A stretch of DNA of 64,000 nucleotides from Mesotoga sp. BH458_6_3_2_1 (GTDB lineage Bacteria > Thermotogota > Thermotogae > Petrotogales > Kosmotogaceae), in the NCBI RefSeq assembly GCF_003664995.1, contig NZ_JFHL01000029.1, positions 186,001 through 250,000 on the forward strand. The letters run 5' to 3'. The notes under the pieces are model-generated. The model worked only from the letters and a program-made list of their open reading frames with translations. It was not told the origin of the DNA and did no database searches. A program made the position numbers and the translations under genes. This document shows positions 36,010-44,880 of this stretch, piece by piece (positions within the stretch are counted from its first letter, which is position 1; each line of letters opens with the position of its first letter).

Positions 36010-38688
36010 CTAAAGGCTCCTCCTTCTCGAGTGAAGCTTGAAAAGCTCCATGATCATTAGCAGGGGAGTGGCACATGCAAGTGCTACGAGCCACTGAGAA
36101 AAAGAAACTGGAGCGATTCCCAGTAGATTCTGAAAGAGAGCAGTGTTCATAGCGATCAGGTGAAGCCCGTGAGCAGCAAAGACTCCGAGAACCAGGATGT
36201 AGTTTCTGCTAATTGGCATCTTGAAGGCCGAGACGGTCTCAGATCTGCAGTTAAAGACATGGACGTTCTGCATCAACACAAAGAGCAGAAGAAGTATGTT
36301 TCTTGAGGAGTTCTGTTCACCGCCTGATGAAAGCAGTACCATCCATGCTGCGAACCCTACAAGACCCATTGTGAATCCCGAGAGCAATGTTTCCCGTATC
36401 ATCAGTTTGTCGAAAATCCCTTGATCTGTTTTCCTTGGAGGGTTTTTCATAACACCCGGTTCGCCCTTTTCGAATGCAAGTGCAACATCTTGTATTCCGT
36501 TAGTAACTAGGTTGAGCCAGAGAATCTGAACTGCAGCGAGCGGAAGGGGCACATTGAAGATTACAGCAAGAACAAACAGCAAAAGTTCGGCGGCTCCTGT
36601 GGAAATAAGCAGATAGATCACTTTGCGCACATTTGCGAATGCAAATCGGCCCTCTTCTATTCCCGAGACTATTGAAGCAAAGTTGTCGTCAGTGATTATG
36701 ATCGAACCGGTATCCTTCGCGACATCCGACCCGGACCCCATTGCCACACCAATGTTTGCCCTCTGCAGTGCAGGAGCATCATTCACTCCGTCGCCCGTAA
36801 CGGCTACATAATGTCCCTCTCTCTTTAACGCCTCAACGATGTGAAGCTTCTGGACCGGAGAGACTCTGGCAAAGACAGTAGAACGAAGGCATAGGTCAGT
36901 GAACTCCTTACCTTCATGGTCGCCAGCGTTCTCCAGATCCTTACCTGTAACGACTTCGTCGTTTCCTTCGATGATTCTAAGTTCTTCTGCAATTGCTTTT
37001 GCCGTGGACGGATGATCTCCGGTTATCATAATGACCCTGACTCCCGCCTTCTGACTTTCTTTCACTGCATCTTTGACTTCGGGTCTCAATGGATCAATGA
37101 ATCCAACAAGTCCCGCGAACACGAGGTCATCCATCTTCTCGATCTCAGTATTTTCTCCGTTGACCTCTGCAAAGGCAAAGGCAAGAACTCTATATCCGTC
37201 TTCGGCTATCGATAGTGCTTGATCTTCTACCGACTTATGTTCCAATTCACCTTTGCTGCCGTCATCGTTCAGTGCCGACCTGCATCTGGAGAGGACCGTT
37301 TCGGTAGCTCCTTTCATGGCAAAGATCTTTTTTTCTTGTTCTGCGAATAGGACAGCGGAACACCTGTTCTCCGACTCGTAAGGAATCTCTTTGAGAATAT
37401 CAATCTCTTCACGAAGTTTCTCTGGTGAAAGGCCAGACTTGTGTGCCATTGCAAGAAGAGCAACGTCCATAGAATCTCCGCTTTGGTGCCATTGCCCGCC
37501 CTTCTTCTCCAGCACACCTTCATTGGCAACAACGGATATTTTCATGAGCTGTTTTAGACCGTTCGGGAATTCATCCTTCACTCCCCGAAGCTCACCCTCG
37601 CCGTTGTAACCCTCGCCGGTAATTTCGTATTCTTTTCCGGAAGGGAGTCTCACCAATCTTGCTGTTTGCTGATTAACCGTTAGCGTGCCGGTTTTGTCGC
37701 TTGCGATGACTGTGCAACTTCCCAGGCTCTCAACCGCTTCCAGTTTCCTAACAATCACGTTTCTTTTTGCCATCCTGCTCGTCGCGACGGATAAGGAAAC
37801 AGTCAAAGCAACGGGCAGTCCCTCGGGTATGGCAGAAACAGAAAGCGCCACGGCGAGAAAGAAAACGTCAGAGAGAGAGTAACCCTGAAGAAGTCTGATA
37901 AGAGCGAATCCTGCTGCTGCGAATAGTACTATATAGGCGATCCTTCGTGTGAATCTCTCCATTCTTATCACTAGGGGCGCTTTCCCTTGCTCGGCGCCGG
38001 TAACTACCTCTGCTATCTTCCCAATTTCAGTGCTTCTGCCTGTCGCAATTACCACACCTCTTGCTCTACCTGTTATTACTGTAGAACCGGCAAAAGCCAA
38101 GTTCTTTCGATCACCTATCTCAAGATCTTCATCAAGTTGATTCGCGCTTTTCTCGACTGTAGTAGATTCGCCTGTGAGAAATGATTCGTCGCAAGAGAGA
38201 TTGTTCGTCTCAATCAATCTGATGTCGGCAGACAGCCTATCTCCAGATTCGGCAAGAATGATGTCTCCAGGCACCAATTCCTTCGAGTTCACCGTTCTCG
38301 TCTCCCCGTTGCGTATAACTCTTGATTCTTCTTTCATGATGTTCAGTAGAGCCTCGGCACTCTTTTCTGCCTTATACTCCTGGGTCGTTCCAATAATCGC
38401 ATTCAAGGCGACAACGGCCATAATAAAGATCGCGTCATCGGGCTGACCAATAATCACAGAGATTAAACCGGCGACCAGAAGAATGTAAATCAATGGATCC
38501 TTGAATTGAGAGAGGATGACCTGGAAGAGAGTTACATGTTTTTTCTTAGGCAGTTCATTAGGCCCGAAACTGCTCAGCCTTTCCCTGGCCTCTTCACTGG
38601 ATACTCCATCCCTCGAACTATCTAGATGCTGGAGAGTTTCTTCAACCGATAACTTGTACCATTTTGTGTTCTCGGATTGCTTCTGCAA
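36010..38688 (-). CDS. P-type cation-transporting ATPase (calcium/PMCA-SERCA-like)
   Basis: An 892-residue P2-type ATPase. In order it shows an N-terminal cation_ATPase_N domain (ETLQHLDSSRDGVSS), the actuator loop SGDRLSADIRL and LTGES, membrane helix 4 with AIPEGLP (a cation site), the phosphorylation motif SDKTGTLT, MITGDHPSTAKAIAEEL, GDGVNDAPALQ and a C-terminal bundle of six helices with WLNLVTNGIQD. It pumps Ca2+ or a related cation out of the cytoplasm. TTG 38686-38688 lies five bases after GGGAGG. No regulator is adjacent. Confidence 0.93.
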   Translation of the reverse strand: MQKQSENTKWYKLSVEETLQHLDSSRDGVSSEEARERLSSFGPNELPKKKHVTLFQVILSQFKDPLIYILLVAGLISVIIGQPDDAIFIMAVVALNAIIGTTQEYKAEKSAEALLNIMKEESRVIRNGETRTVNSKELVPGDIILAESGDRLSADIRLIETNNLSCDESFLTGESTTVEKSANQLDEDLEIGDRKNLAFAGSTVITGRARGVVIATGRSTEIGKIAEVVTGAEQGKAPLVIRMERFTRRIAYIVLFAAAGFALIRLLQGYSLSDVFFLAVALSVSAIPEGLPVALTVSLSVATSRMAKRNVIVRKLEAVESLGSCTVIASDKTGTLTVNQQTARLVRLPSGKEYEITGEGYNGEGELRGVKDEFPNGLKQLMKISVVANEGVLEKKGGQWHQSGDSMDVALLAMAHKSGLSPEKLREEIDILKEIPYESENRCSAVLFAEQEKKIFAMKGATETVLSRCRSALNDDGSKGELEHKSVEDQALSIAEDGYRVLAFAFAEVNGENTEIEKMDDLVFAGLVGFIDPLRPEVKDAVKESQKAGVRVIMITGDHPSTAKAIAEELRIIEGNDEVVTGKDLENAGDHEGKEFTDLCLRSTVFARVSPVQKLHIVEALKREGHYVAVTGDGVNDAPALQRANIGVAMGSGSDVAKDTGSIIITDDNFASIVSGIEEGRFAFANVRKVIYLLISTGAAELLLFVLAVIFNVPLPLAAVQILWLNLVTNGIQDVALAFEKGEPGVMKNPPRKTDQGIFDKLMIRETLLSGFTMGLVGFAAWMVLLSSGGEQNSSRNILLLLFVLMQNVHVFNCRSETVSAFKMPISRNYILVLGVFAAHGLHLIAMNTALFQNLLGIAPVSFSQWLVALACATPLLMIMELFKLHSRRRSL

Positions 38689-38769
38689 TGTTTCCTCCCT
38701 TGTTTCGAATCTACATGATAACTCTTTTCTCCATCAGAAAGACTTCATAGCAAAGCGAGTTCTTGCCCT

Positions 38770-39303
38770 CTAGATTTTGAAATGTTTTACCCACGGTCTG
38801 CAATATCTGGTGGTATCTTTGAATCCCAAACTCCTGCAAAAACTGACTGTGGAATTCATGAAGGACCGAGCAATTCTAAATGACTTTTTTTCTATCAGGA
38901 CCTCCTCAAGCTCGTCTCCATCATTTATATAGAGCTTCACAAAATCGAATCCATTTGCTCTGTCCGCAAGATTCTCTTCAAAGTAATCATCGATTTTGGG
39001 GTAAAGATACCTTTAATCGGGGTGTATCTACATCCATGCTTCACTAGGCTCCTCGTTTTCTGAGTAAGCCACCGCAGTAATTCAACCTTCTGCGATTTCC
39101 CGTACTCCGATTGAATCTTGCCAAAACGGCAGATCGTCTCTATGATTTAAGTGAGGCCTTGTAGGTAAATTGAAATAATTCGTCGAAAAATATCTTTGAA
39201 GAGACAGGACGTGAAATCTGCAAAGAATCCATCTGTCAATTAGCCAGTTGAATGGACCCCTGTGAAGAGAAAACGTTTCAATAATTAGCTCTCTAATTCT
39301 CAT
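38770..39303 (-). pseudogene. Degraded GNAT acetyltransferase gene
   Basis: Read on the minus strand from ATG 39301-39303 (MRIREL), a single frame gives a recognisable GNAT N-terminal half (FNWLIDRWILCRFHVLSLQ, LPFWQDSIGVREIAEG). It is then broken by TGA at 39082-39084, TAG at 39028-39030 and TAA at 39013-39015. Between and after these stops the same frame continues with protein-like sequence (ITAVAYSENEEPSEAWM, DDYFEENLADRANGFDF, VKLYINDGDELEEVLI). It then jumps to a typical GNAT C-terminus (FCRSLGFKDTTRYCRPWVKHF) before TAG 38770-38772. The acetyl-CoA loop region is missing, consistent with an internal deletion. No function is expected. Confidence 0.8.
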
Positions 39304-39467
39304 GAAGTTCCTCTCCAGCGCACACTTTCTGAGAGTTAAAATCTTGCTCAACGTGATCCCTCCATTAAGATTATAGGAGTCTGATCATCAAATTACTTAG
39401 AATTATAACACCGTCAACTGTTCATCAAAATCTCCATGCTTACTACATAGAGATTAACCAAAACAAA

Positions 39468-39489
39468 GTGCCCGGGACAAACCGGGCAC
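39468..39489 (-). terminator. Intrinsic terminator after the DUF4332 gene
   Basis: GTGCCCGG (39468-39475) and CCGGGCAC (39482-39489) form an 8-bp GC stem with a 6-base loop. On the minus strand it is followed by tttgttttgg. It lies 37 bases past the gene's stop. Confidence 0.8.
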
Positions 39490-39526
39490 CTTTAATTGGC
39501 CTAACTTGACGAACCTGTTTAAAAGC

Positions 39527-39931
39527 TCAGTAATTAATTGCCCTTGGAAGCTTTTTTGCCTGTTCTATCCAGTTGAGTATCTGCTTTTTGGTTGGAAGCT
39601 TTCGAACGAGTTTCTTTTCGTCATTCACTTCTACGATCTTCTGGTAAAGGTTGTCGCCGTTTCTCTTTGAAAGCTCTGGAACTGTATCAACTCCCGCGGC
39701 CTCTAGAAGTTCGGAGTATTCCCCCCCGATTCCTTTGATTCTCATCAGATCAGCATGGTTTACCCAGGTAAGTATGTTGTCCTCACTAATATCCGCTTTC
39801 TTCGCCAGCTCGGTCCTTGCTTTCTTTGTCTCACATGTCTTCAACAAAGACTCGATTGAGGTGATTCCAGCTTCCTTCAGTTTTTTCTCATAGACAGGTC
39901 CAATTCCTTCGACGATTGTAAGTCTTGCCAT
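39527..39931 (-). CDS. DUF4332 helix-hairpin-helix protein
   Basis: A 134-residue acidic/basic helical protein with two helix-hairpin-helix-like motifs, VEGIGPVYEKKLKEAGI (about 6-22) and IKGIGGEYSELLEAAGVDTV (about 65-84), as in DUF4332 proteins. HhH motifs bind DNA non-specifically. Members occur alone or fused to other domains, and their cellular role is not established. No signal peptide. The ATG follows gggagga with seven to nine bases. A GC-rich terminator follows, and the DUF937 gene lies upstream on the same strand. Confidence 0.85.
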   Translation of the reverse strand: MARLTIVEGIGPVYEKKLKEAGITSIESLLKTCETKKARTELAKKADISEDNILTWVNHADLMRIKGIGGEYSELLEAAGVDTVPELSKRNGDNLYQKIVEVNDEKKLVRKLPTKKQILNWIEQAKKLPRAINY

Positions 39932-40011
39932 CCAAATTCCTCCCTTCTATTAGTGGTGTCCATAAAATTCCATGTCGCGTGCTTAAGGAATTGCCAGTGG
40001 AAATTGTAGAG

Positions 40012-40587
40012 CTACTTCTTAAAGAACTTTCCAAAGAAACTACCGGCGTCATCGAGAAAACTGCCGTCCTTGTCCTTGTCCAACAAATCGGATGCCTTTT
40101 CCATCATGCCGCTGCTACTGCTACTCGATACAATGTTGCTCAGGAAACCTGCAATTCCCGATGAATCAACACTATTTCCCTTCTTCTCATTTCCCAGTGC
40201 GGCCATTAGAAGAGGAGCAATCTGTGAAAGGATACCGGTAACCTGGTCTTTCTTTAGCCCTGCTTGAGCTGCAATGTTCTTCTCAACTCTCTCCTCGTTT
40301 TCTGGAAAGATGTGGCTAAGAATCTTCTGTCCTCCGCTTCTGTCAGCATTTGAAATGAAGGACTTCACGTCATCAACACTTTCATCTTTATGCTGATCAA
40401 GAGCTCTGTTAAGCGATTCGGCGCCTTCTTTGGTGGAGGCGTTTCGCGCTAGACCTTGCATGAGTGCTGGTAGTCCCAATTGAGTTACCTTCTGTACCTT
40501 ATCTGGAGTAGTTCCAACGGACTTCGCAAGCTCTGAAGATACTTCCACGTTATTCAATTTTTCTGAGATTTGATCAAATAGACTCAT
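40012..40587 (-). CDS. DUF937 family protein
   Basis: A 191-residue protein starting at ATG 40585-40587, four bases after AGGAGGAG. Residues about 1-135 match the DUF937 pattern (LFDQISEKL, LGLPALMQGLARNASTKEGAESLNRALDQH, GLKKDQVTGILSQIAPLLMAALG). A Ser/Gly-rich linker (SSSSSSGMM) and an acidic helix with DLLDKDKDGSFLDDAGSFF follow; DKDKDGSFLDD resembles a calcium-binding EF-hand loop. Function is unknown, and no membrane segment is visible. It has its own probable promoter. Confidence 0.85.
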   Translation of the reverse strand: MSLFDQISEKLNNVEVSSELAKSVGTTPDKVQKVTQLGLPALMQGLARNASTKEGAESLNRALDQHKDESVDDVKSFISNADRSGGQKILSHIFPENEERVEKNIAAQAGLKKDQVTGILSQIAPLLMAALGNEKKGNSVDSSGIAGFLSNIVSSSSSSGMMEKASDLLDKDKDGSFLDDAGSFFGKFFKK

Positions 40588-40624
40588 TGGTCTCCTCCTT
40601 TGAAAGTTCTGTAACATCTACTTT

Positions 40625-40653
40625 ATTATACTTCTTCATTTCAAAAAGCAAAA
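40625..40653 (-). promoter_or_regulatory. Promoter of the DUF937 gene
   Basis: On the minus strand TATAAT (40625-40630) lies about 38 bases upstream of the start. TTTTGC or the overlapping TTGCTT (40646-40653) provide a -35 at 15-17 bases. Confidence 0.5.
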
Positions 40654-40870
40654 TCATAAGTGAGACTCAATCTAGTGAACGAAATAACTATTCTCAATTC
40701 TCAATGCATTAACGGTTGAAACCACTTTCAGAATAAACTTGTTATTATTGGTGAAACGGATGGTCCCGCAAAAAAGAGACCGTATTCTCTATTAACTGAT
40801 AATCGGTTAGGACGGTGGAAATCGTGGAGCACTTCCGAGCAGTTGATTTCACTCCTAGGAGGGATTTGCT

Positions 40871-41515
40871 TTGAAGGCGAAAAAGGCAAGGCTAATTTCG
40901 GAATTATCAGTACTCAGCCTTTCCCTTTTGGGAGTAGTGTTGCAGCTATCACTTTCTAAGAGCCCTTCTGATGCCATCGCGCAGTTCAGTTACTACACGT
41001 TGCAGACTAACCTTATCGTCTTTGCAGTTGCATTCGCAAATGTCGTATTCGATGGAAGACGCCAAGAGTCACCTAGAGTCGATGGAACATTAAGAATCTT
41101 GACCGGTGGGTCTGTGTTGTGGATAACGGTCACGATGACTGTCTTCCATTTCCTTCTTTCGGGCTATTATCGACCCGAGGGACTGGCTTTGATCGCAAAT
41201 AGTCTGCTGCACTATATTACGCCGACTGCTGCAGTAATTGGCTGGTTACTGTTTGAAGAGAAGAGTTCATACAAATCTTTCTATCCAATTTTGTGGACGA
41301 TGTATCCTCTTGCTTATGCAGTGGTCGCCATCATACGGGGAAGTTTCACAGGTTCTTATCCTTACTGGTTTCTAAATCCTGCAGATGAATATCCTCAAGG
41401 AATCGGTTCGTTTGCTAATCTGATTATCTTCATTTTGGTTGTTGGCGTGGCTTTTGTCCTGGCAGGTTATCTAATGATTCTAATTAACCGTCTTTCTCTT
41501 CACAGAAAGCGTTGA
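40871..41515 (+). CDS. Pr6Pr family integral membrane protein
   Basis: A 214-residue protein with about six transmembrane helices. YYTLQTNLIVFAVAF and LLHYITPTAAVIGWLLFE match the Pr6Pr/AIG1-like group of small membrane proteins, and the conserved late stretch IIRGSFTGSYPYWFLNPADEYPQGI is present. The role of this family in bacteria is unknown; some eukaryotic relatives of this fold are lipid hydrolases with Thr/His active sites. TTG 40871 follows aggaggg. The gene is monocistronic and convergent with the small exported protein gene. Confidence 0.8.
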   Translation: MKAKKARLISELSVLSLSLLGVVLQLSLSKSPSDAIAQFSYYTLQTNLIVFAVAFANVVFDGRRQESPRVDGTLRILTGGSVLWITVTMTVFHFLLSGYYRPEGLALIANSLLHYITPTAAVIGWLLFEEKSSYKSFYPILWTMYPLAYAVVAIIRGSFTGSYPYWFLNPADEYPQGIGSFANLIIFILVVGVAFVLAGYLMILINRLSLHRKR

Positions 41516-41621
41516 GACACTTAGCATGATCATGATGCCACACGCAGGAATACCCAGCTTAAACGTTTTAGTATGAATTACTCTTGGCACTTGTCGAAAG
41601 CAAGTCTGAGCATGCAAAAAG

Positions 41622-41643
41622 AGGAGGGCATAAGCCCCCTCCT
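41622..41643 (-). terminator. Intrinsic terminator of the small exported protein gene
   Basis: AGGAGGG (41622-41628) pairs with CCCTCCT (41637-41643). On the minus strand a ctcttttt tract follows. It lies 21 bases after the gene's stop codon. Confidence 0.75.
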
Positions 41644-41663
41644 TAAGATGCATATTCTCACGC

Positions 41664-41930
41664 TTAGCGGTTGCCCGGGCCTCTTCGTTGCCCTATTCCT
41701 CGGCCAAAGGCCTTTTCATTTTCGCAAGTGCCATCCCTCAAGCGTTTGCGAAACATCTCCCCTTCGTTGAGGCAAAGGTCATTGACGTTGTCTCCATCCT
41801 CGTCAACAAAACGCTGACACTCTTCAGGAGCAAGCTGAGAACCTTTGTTTCCTCTGAGTCGCTGGCCAACAGCATACGTGAGAGTTGCTATAAGAAGAAG
41901 TATAAGTGCGATTATGACTACTTTCTTCAT
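41664..41930 (-). CDS. Small exported protein with Asp-rich loop
   Basis: 88 residues from ATG 41928-41930, which follows gggaggtg with eight bases. An N-terminal signal or anchor (KKVVIIALILLLIATLTYAVG) is followed by a short mature part with CQRFVDEDGDNVNDLC, where DEDGDNVND resembles an EF-hand or dockerin-type calcium loop framed by two Cys. The basic, Gly-rich tail GRGIGQRRGPGNR ends the protein. I do not recognise a family. A terminator follows, which supports a real transcribed gene. Confidence 0.7.
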   Translation of the reverse strand: MKKVVIIALILLLIATLTYAVGQRLRGNKGSQLAPEECQRFVDEDGDNVNDLCLNEGEMFRKRLRDGTCENEKAFGRGIGQRRGPGNR

Positions 41931-42559
41931 CCCTGTGCACCTCCCTTCATCCAAGCAGTACAAGAGATTTTACAATTCGTTCCTTAGAGTTTCCTTAGAT
42001 TCTGGATGTGAAGATAAAGTATTGTCTACGTACTTTCGCCAGGGGAATTTGAAAGTCATATGCAGCTTCTTAATCTCGTTAAAGAGCAATTGCTGTTTGA
42101 TACGCGCATGTCTCCCGGTTCTTGCAGAAGGAAAAGTGTGGATTTTGCTTGGGATCCAGAAGACCGTGAAGAACCTCTACCTGAATGGCAATACCTTTCC
42201 TGATAAAACATGGCGCTAGATTCGTATCAAGTAAAAGGCTTGCGATTTCTCAGTACTGTGTCGTACTCACGCTTAATTGTCTTTGTGCAGCCCCGTCTAA
42301 AGAAAATGGTCTTGCAGAATCTTTCCCGTTATCAACAACAACTGATGGCTAATTGCATTTTTGGTGAGAGAGCTGAGTCATGAGGAAAAATCGGCTTTGA
42401 GGAACGGATAGAGACCCTATCCTCCCAAACTACACGACTGTATTCTACTACTAGAGCCAAATGGCGAAATGCTCATCCGAAATTCTGGAGAGATTGTTTC
42501 GCTTCTCCTCTAAATCGAAGTCAGAAACTCCAATTATTTACTGAAACTCAATCTTAAGC
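41931..42559. other. 629-base stretch without a supportable gene
   Basis: This is a region between two minus-strand genes. On the plus strand one frame is open for about 55 codons before a double stop at 42201-42206 (includes FAWDPEDREEPLPEW), and another runs 57 codons from ATG 42210 to TGA 42383. Neither has a clear ribosome site or a recognisable family. It may be a decayed gene or spacer. No tRNA, repeat array or strong terminator was seen. Confidence 0.4.
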
Positions 42560-43567
42560 TCAGTCATTGACAAGGTAGCCGACTTCTGTAGCATGTTGGA
42601 GTAGCTCGATCGCTGAATCATATTCTTCATTACTCAGCTCTGCTCCAGAGTCTAGTACCCAGAGTTCCAAATCGGAGACATCGAACACTGTCCCGTCGTA
42701 TGCTACGTACCTCTTGTCTTCAGCCATCCCGTTGAATCGAGCGAGCTGTTCGCGAGTAAATATCAGTAGCCCTACCAGATAGGCTTTGTCGAGTTTGGAA
42801 ATCCCATGAGGAGATTCGTCTAGAATTTCCTTTGTGAGATCGTTGCCGGCGAGATGGAGATCGCCCTGATGAGAACCGTTCCGCCAGAAGGCTAATTCGG
42901 AGACGTCATAGACTTTACCTTCCACGGACACGTATGCTTTTCGGCCATCATGCCCGTCCATTTCCTTAAGTTCATCAATTGTGATTCCAAGTACTGCAAT
43001 CGCTTCGATTCCAGAAATATTACGGACACCATGTGGAGAGTCTTTCAGCAATTCGGAGGTTAACTCGTTTCCGGCGAGATGCATACCGCGTTGATGGGAG
43101 CCGCCAGGCCACCTGCCGAGTCTAGAGAAGTCATAGACCTTACCCCCTATTGCTACGTAGCTCTTTTTCCCGTCCTTGCCGTTGTAATTCTTAAGCTCTT
43201 CAAGTGTTACGACCAGCAATCCTACCGGTTTGATATCGGCGGTTTTAGCCTCCTTATGAGGAGAGAGTGTCTTGAGCTCATACGTCAGTTCCTGGCCAGA
43301 AGTATGGAGTGCCATGTGGTTACCGTTAGACCAGAGACGCAAAGATGACAGGTCAAAGATTTCTCCTTCTACCGAAACGTAAGCTGAATTGCCGGATTTT
43401 CCATCGAATCTCGATAATGCTGTGATTGTAAACATCGGCTCCGTTGTCGAAAACGTTTGAAGGTCAAGATCATTAAGAGAAACGTCGTCAAGTCCGGCTA
43501 AGGCGTTCGATCCTAAAGTGAGAAAGATCAGAAATGAAATTGCGCAAACCAAAAAACCCTTTCTCAT
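42560..43567 (-). CDS. Exported protein with four tandem cytochrome b5-like domains
   Basis: 335 residues from ATG 43565-43567, five bases after GAGGAGGT. A signal peptide (KGFLVCAISFLIFLTLGSNALA) precedes four repeats of about 73 residues starting near 45, 118, 192 and 268. Each has the pattern F/Y-NGKDGxxxYVAxxGKVYDxS-LxxW. Repeats 1-3 keep three His in fixed places (GxH, HxxGxxLT, SPH; for example GGSHQRGMHLAGNELT then SPHG), matching the small cytochrome b5-like heme/steroid-binding family (COG4892 type). Repeat 4 has lost all of them. Up to three hemes outside the cytoplasmic membrane is an inference; small-ligand binding is the alternative. Confidence 0.85.
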   Translation of the reverse strand: MRKGFLVCAISFLIFLTLGSNALAGLDDVSLNDLDLQTFSTTEPMFTITALSRFDGKSGNSAYVSVEGEIFDLSSLRLWSNGNHMALHTSGQELTYELKTLSPHKEAKTADIKPVGLLVVTLEELKNYNGKDGKKSYVAIGGKVYDFSRLGRWPGGSHQRGMHLAGNELTSELLKDSPHGVRNISGIEAIAVLGITIDELKEMDGHDGRKAYVSVEGKVYDVSELAFWRNGSHQGDLHLAGNDLTKEILDESPHGISKLDKAYLVGLLIFTREQLARFNGMAEDKRYVAYDGTVFDVSDLELWVLDSGAELSNEEYDSAIELLQHATEVGYLVND

Positions 43568-43804
43568 AGTAAACCTCCTCTTCAATCTGTAGCGGTGGCT
43601 GAGTGGAAACTAAAGAGTGTTATCTTTTCATGAGACCGCCAGGATATGCTAGAAAGTACAAGATCAGCGATTGTTTGTCTGGGAAATGCCATAATGAGTG
43701 TTCAGTCGAAGAGATGAACTCGAGCGAGACAGTTGACTTTAGTTCTGTTTGTACGTAACGTTGTACAATGAGAGAGATTTCCCGAGCAGTCAGTAAAAAA
43801 TAGA

Positions 43805-43820
43805 AGGCCCGTTAGGGCCT
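43805..43820 (-). terminator. Intrinsic terminator of the three-repeat protein gene
   Basis: AGGCCC and GGGCCT form a 6-bp GC stem with a 4-base loop. On the minus strand it is followed by tctatttttt (43794-43804). It lies 15 bases past the stop. Confidence 0.85.
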
Positions 43821-43834
43821 CCTATACTAGAGTA

Positions 43835-44821
43835 TCAATAGTAAATTAGTTCGAGAAGCAAATAGAATGCATTCACGCTTTCATAGTATCCGTCGATTTC
43901 CCAGTAATAGAGGTCGAAGCTTCCATCATCATACACTTCAAATTGGACGAATACTTCTGCAGGAATACCTCCGAGATCGAAACTCCCGCTAAACTCCACG
44001 ATGTCAAGATCATCGGTAGAGATGAAGTAGTTCCAGTATGCGTCATAGAAGAAGCCATCGAAAGCTTCTCCCAGAGTCATCCAGTTGTAGTAGACGTCGA
44101 AATAAGAATTCTTTACTTCTGCGATCTTGGTTGCGAAGATCGAATTAAGCATAGCGTCAATCATTGTCTCATCCTGAGTAACATCATCGATTCCCAAGTA
44201 CTCGATTTCGAATGTTCTTTGATCGACATCGACCACAAACTGAAAAACCGCTTCTGCCAATCCATTTTCTTTGTAGTAAGATCCCACGAATTCTACAACA
44301 TCTAGATTATCTGATGAAACGAAGTAATCCCAGTAACCATCGATGAAAAAGACGCTGAATGTTTCTCCGATAAACTTGTCAGGAAAGTCATAGAAGTACC
44401 CATCCTTCACGACTGAAATCGCTACGTCAGCTCTTTCAGGAAGGAAGATCTTCTCAAGGAATGCAAATTGATTTGCGTTGTCTTGTGGGATTCCATTAAT
44501 CTCCCAGTAGTCCATTAGGAAAGTCGAGTCCTCTTCCTTAACAGAGAAACGCATAGTAACTGAAGTCGTTACGTTATTTTCATCGGCGAAGCTTCCGGTG
44601 AACTCCACGAAGTTCTCGTTCCCTACTCTTGAGTACTTCCATCTCGTTACTTCGAAGAATGATTCGAATGACTCTCCGATAAGTTTGTCCGGGAAGTTGT
44701 TGAAAGTACCTTCTGTCACGATACTGATGAATCTGGCGCTGTCTTGCGGCAAAAGCCTCTGGGAAAGTGAAAAACTAGTAATTAACACAGCTAGTAGCAG
44801 TATACCCATAAATTTCTTCAT
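43835..44821 (-). CDS. Exported protein of three ~100-residue repeats, function unknown
   Basis: 328 residues with a signal peptide (MKKFMGILLLAVLITSFSLS). The mature part is three repeats (about 24-118, 119-218, 219-328) with the shared pattern DKxIGExFxxFFxxxxWxYF, SxDxxxVVEFxGS, then FxVDxDxxTFxxxYxEIxG. The repeats are rich in Asp, Glu, Phe, Tyr and Trp and read as alternating helix-strand units. I do not know a named family. ATG 44819-44821 follows aggagg at eight bases. It lies 59 bases downstream of the NHL-repeat gene and may be co-transcribed. Confidence 0.8.
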   Translation of the reverse strand: MKKFMGILLLAVLITSFSLSQRLLPQDSARFISIVTEGTFNNFPDKLIGESFESFFEVTRWKYSRVGNENFVEFTGSFADENNVTTSVTMRFSVKEEDSTFLMDYWEINGIPQDNANQFAFLEKIFLPERADVAISVVKDGYFYDFPDKFIGETFSVFFIDGYWDYFVSSDNLDVVEFVGSYYKENGLAEAVFQFVVDVDQRTFEIEYLGIDDVTQDETMIDAMLNSIFATKIAEVKNSYFDVYYNWMTLGEAFDGFFYDAYWNYFISTDDLDIVEFSGSFDLGGIPAEVFVQFEVYDDGSFDLYYWEIDGYYESVNAFYLLLELIYY

Positions 44822-44880
44822 AAATCAGCCTCCTTTTCTGCTCCACCTTGATTTCTTGAACTTAGTTGTCATGAGTAGTT

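Noticed and set aside
42210-42383. 57-codon plus-strand gene
   Set aside because: There is no Shine-Dalgarno before the ATG and no family resemblance. It is recorded only as part of the unexplained stretch.
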